Shown: positions 6,266 to 7,736 of the stretch, piece after piece | Numbering within the stretch: the first letter of the stretch is position 1 | Layout of the letters: each line of letters starts with the position of its first letter | The notes under the pieces: model-generated | What the model was told of the DNA's origin: nothing | Database searches by the model: none | Seen by the model: the letters and a program-made list of their open reading frames with translations, nothing else | Position numbers and translations under genes: made by a program | From: Planctomycetota bacterium | GTDB lineage: Bacteria > Planctomycetota > Phycisphaerae > UBA1845 > CAIVHJ01 | Direction: 5' to 3' | Length of the DNA: 7,736 bases | Assembly (NCBI GenBank): GCA_022565195.1 | Contig: JADFJZ010000055.1 | Coordinates: forward strand, 1 to 7,736

Positions 6266-7736
6266 ATGAGTCGATTGGCGAACTTCACATTCACTGGGGC
6301 ACATTTCGCGGCTGTCCTCTTGATGGCTGCTGTTCCACTGCAACTGCTGATTCAATTCCTGGGTTCCGTGATCGACAGTGATACACTCCGGGCCGTGACC
6401 ACCCGGTGGCCGATCCTGCTGGGCAACACCGCAGTGGTCTCCGGAATTGCCGTCCTGCTCGCTCTGAGCGTTGGCTTGGTTCTGGCGGTGTCGCTTTTCC
6501 GCACGAATATGGTCGGCAGAACCTTGGGGAAAGCCTTGTTGCTCCTGCTGCTGTGCCTGCCGACGTATGCCACCGGCTCGGCGCTGTTGTGGTCGGTGGG
6601 ATTCTCCAGTTATCGCGAGTCTGCGGTTGTGGCTGGCTTGCTGTACGGGCTGATGCTGACGCCGCTGGCTGCTTTGATTCTCGGTGTCGGGTTGAACCGA
6701 GTGGACTCGGCGTGTGAGGATCAGGCGCTGCTCGAATGCAGGGCGGCGGGCGTCCTGTGGTTCGTATCGCTCCCATTGATTCGATGGAATCTTTGCGTCG
6801 CCGCGCTGCTCGTGGTCTTCATATCCGCAACGGATTATTACATCACCGACATGCTGCAGGTTCGCACTTTCGCCGAGGAAATCTACACTCAATATGCGCT
6901 GCAAGGCGCTGCTGCGATGCCATTGCTGCTCAGCATTCCGCCTTTGCTCGTCTTTGCCACTTTGTATGCACTGGCCTTCCGGTTTCGTCCTGATCGGCAT
7001 GCGCTGCGCGCCAGAGATTGCACGAGCGCGCGCCCATTCAAGCTGGGCGTGTGGCGCGGAGTTGTGAGCTTAGTCGTGGTGGGGGCCATTCTCCTGTTTG
7101 CCGCGATTCCCCTTGCTTCGACGGTGAATCAGATCAGAGCCGATGGACCACTCGAACCCACCAGTGGGATTGAGCTCACAAGCGGGATTGAACCCACCAG
7201 TGGGATTGAACCCACAAGTGGGTTTGCAAACAGCGCTCTGGCGACGATGCCCGAACTGCTCACATCTCTGTGGACCTGCCCTGCCGCCGCGTCGGTGTGT
7301 GCTGCTCTTGGTCTGGGAATCGCGTGGTTGGCCGTGCAGGCCCGGCCCACAAGTGGGTTCAAATGCATCCGCTGGATCGTGGCTGCGATCGTGGTCTTGG
7401 CATGGTGCGTCCCGGCACCGGCGTGTGGCGTCGCTCTGATCCAACTACTGAACCGGCCGGGCGCGCTCGGGGCTATCTACGACTCGCCAGTTGTCTTGAT
7501 CATCGGGTACCTCGTGCGTTTCCTTCCATTGGCAGTTTTGCTTCTTGTGCCCGCCGTTGAGCGTGTGCCCCTTGAACTCGAGGATTCGGCGAGAACCGAG
7601 GGTTGCAGCTCGTGGGGAGTGCAGCGGTTCATCTATTGGCCCCTGTCGATCAACCATGCGGCCTTAACGTGGTTCATCGTCTTGGCCTATTCCTATGGCG
7701 AGATCGCGTGTACTGTCTCGATCGCTCCTGCGGATT
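6266..7736 (+). CDS. ABC transporter permease, ferric-iron (FbpB-like) type, 3' end outside the window
   Basis: The frame is open from ATG 6266 to the last base (490 complete codons), so the end is missing. The product is strongly hydrophobic, with two binding-protein-dependent permease modules in one chain, as in Fe3+ transporter permeases of the FbpB/ThiP type. Module 1 has the LLGNTAVVSGIAVLLALSVG entry (51-70), an EAA loop contacting the ATPase (about 151-178: EDQALLECRAAG, then SLPL), and TFAEEIYTQYALQG (201-214), typical of iron permeases. Module 2 has SLWTCPAAASVCAALGLGIA (334-353) and a second EAA loop (about 436-463: LELEDSARTEG, then YWPL). Residues 297-320 are four copies of E(P/L)TSG(I/F) in a predicted periplasmic loop, and PTSGF recurs at 361-365 in a predicted cytoplasmic loop; both come from inserted palindromic DNA repeats. 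The frame stays open, so the gene is probably active. TTG 6257 is an alternative start; no convincing Shine-Dalgarno precedes either. It lies 65 bases after the large membrane protein gene, separated by the heptamer repeats, and its function is probably unrelated. The substrate (iron, thiamine or other) is inferred only from resemblance. Confidence 0.85.
   Translation, partial: MSRLANFTFTGAHFAAVLLMAAVPLQLLIQFLGSVIDSDTLRAVTTRWPILLGNTAVVSGIAVLLALSVGLVLAVSLFRTNMVGRTLGKALLLLLLCLPTYATGSALLWSVGFSSYRESAVVAGLLYGLMLTPLAALILGVGLNRVDSACEDQALLECRAAGVLWFVSLPLIRWNLCVAALLVVFISATDYYITDMLQVRTFAEEIYTQYALQGAAAMPLLLSIPPLLVFATLYALAFRFRPDRHALRARDCTSARPFKLGVWRGVVSLVVVGAILLFAAIPLASTVNQIRADGPLEPTSGIELTSGIEPTSGIEPTSGFANSALATMPELLTSLWTCPAAASVCAALGLGIAWLAVQARPTSGFKCIRWIVAAIVVLAWCVPAPACGVALIQLLNRPGALGAIYDSPVVLIIGYLVRFLPLAVLLLVPAVERVPLELEDSARTEGCSSWGVQRFIYWPLSINHAALTWFIVLAYSYGEIACTVSIAPAD
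7154..7225 (+). repeat. Four tandem 18-base palindromic repeats inside the permease gene
   Basis: Units lie at 7154-7171, 7172-7189, 7190-7207 and 7208-7225, with consensus GAACCCAC(C/A)AGTGGG(A/T)TT. Units 1 and 3 are identical; unit 2 differs at four positions (GAGCTCACAAGCGGGATT against unit 4-like sequence). Each regular unit has inverted arms CCCAC and GTGGG around a 2-base centre, so it can form a hairpin. The unit length is a multiple of three and is read as E(P/L)TSG(I/F), leaving the permease frame open. There are no spacers between units, so this is not a CRISPR array. Confidence 0.93.
7343..7363 (+). repeat. Solitary fifth copy of the palindromic repeat
   Basis: CCCACAAGTGGG at 7346-7357 is identical to the core of the fourth tandem unit and is followed by TTCAAA, which extends the palindrome relative to TTGAACCCAC in the tandem copies. 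It is 120 bases downstream of the array and is read in the same phase (PTSGF). Finding it apart from the array suggests a dispersed repeat family rather than simple slippage at one site. Confidence 0.75.

Noticed and set aside
6161..7000. Long open frame of 279 codons on the - strand
   Set aside because: It lies opposite the permease, is Gln/Arg/Ser-rich without domain features, and begins or ends in the heptamer repeats. The + strand frame has clear permease motifs and membrane helices.
7154..7225. Possible CRISPR array
   Set aside because: The 18-base units are directly adjacent with no unique spacers, they are read through in frame, and no cas genes are present.
7208..7225. Hairpin as a transcription terminator
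   Set aside because: The inverted arms have a 2-base centre, no T-tract follows, and the site is in the middle of an open permease gene.

Overview
The window reads as chromosomal DNA of a Gram-negative-type, fairly GC-rich bacterium. My best guess is a member of the Planctomycetota. The main reason is the C-terminal domain of the largest protein: its HTH..G...DTVRRGL.WL, MYSHG.A..AL.EAYGMT and GGWRY.PG..GDTSV.GWQ.MALKSA blocks match, from memory, a prenyltransferase/squalene-oxidase-repeat family expanded in planctomycetes and often found with exbB/exbD genes. No rRNA, tRNA or taxonomic marker is present, so the assignment is moderate.

Layout, all on the + strand. (1) 1-1293: 3' part of a tetratricopeptide (TPR) repeat protein. 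(2) 1354-2148: an ExbB/TolQ proton-channel subunit. (3) 2161-2574: an ExbD/TolR subunit. (4) 2571-6200: a 1209-residue membrane protein overlapping exbD by 4 bases. It carries an N-terminal membrane anchor, a five-repeat PD40 beta-propeller, two closely spaced membrane helices, a Pro/Ala/Glu-rich linker of about 435 residues, and an alpha/alpha-toroid domain. (5) 6189-6251: heptanucleotide tandem repeats that include the stop codon of gene 4. (6) 6266 to the window end: a two-module ABC transporter permease of the ferric-iron (FbpB-like) type, cut by the window edge and carrying in-frame palindromic repeats.

Genes 1-4 look like one operon with tight spacing. The central inference is that the 1209-residue protein is the TonB/TolA-type partner of the neighbouring ExbB/ExbD motor. 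Its third membrane helix has a Ser-x-x-x-His pattern (S416, H420) placed as in TonB (S16/H20) and TolA (S18/H22). The positive-inside rule gives this helix the TonB orientation, and a long linker with a terminal globular domain follows it. Unlike TonB or TolA, the same chain also has a periplasmic propeller on the other side of the hairpin. With the TPR protein (compare CpoB/YbgF beside tol genes), this may be a Tol/Ton-like envelope system whose effector is an alpha/alpha toroid. Its substrate or partner cannot be read from the sequence.

The permease gene appears functionally separate. It is notable for four tandem and one solitary copy of a palindromic repeat that is translated in frame as (E)PTSG(I/F) in predicted loops between membrane helices.
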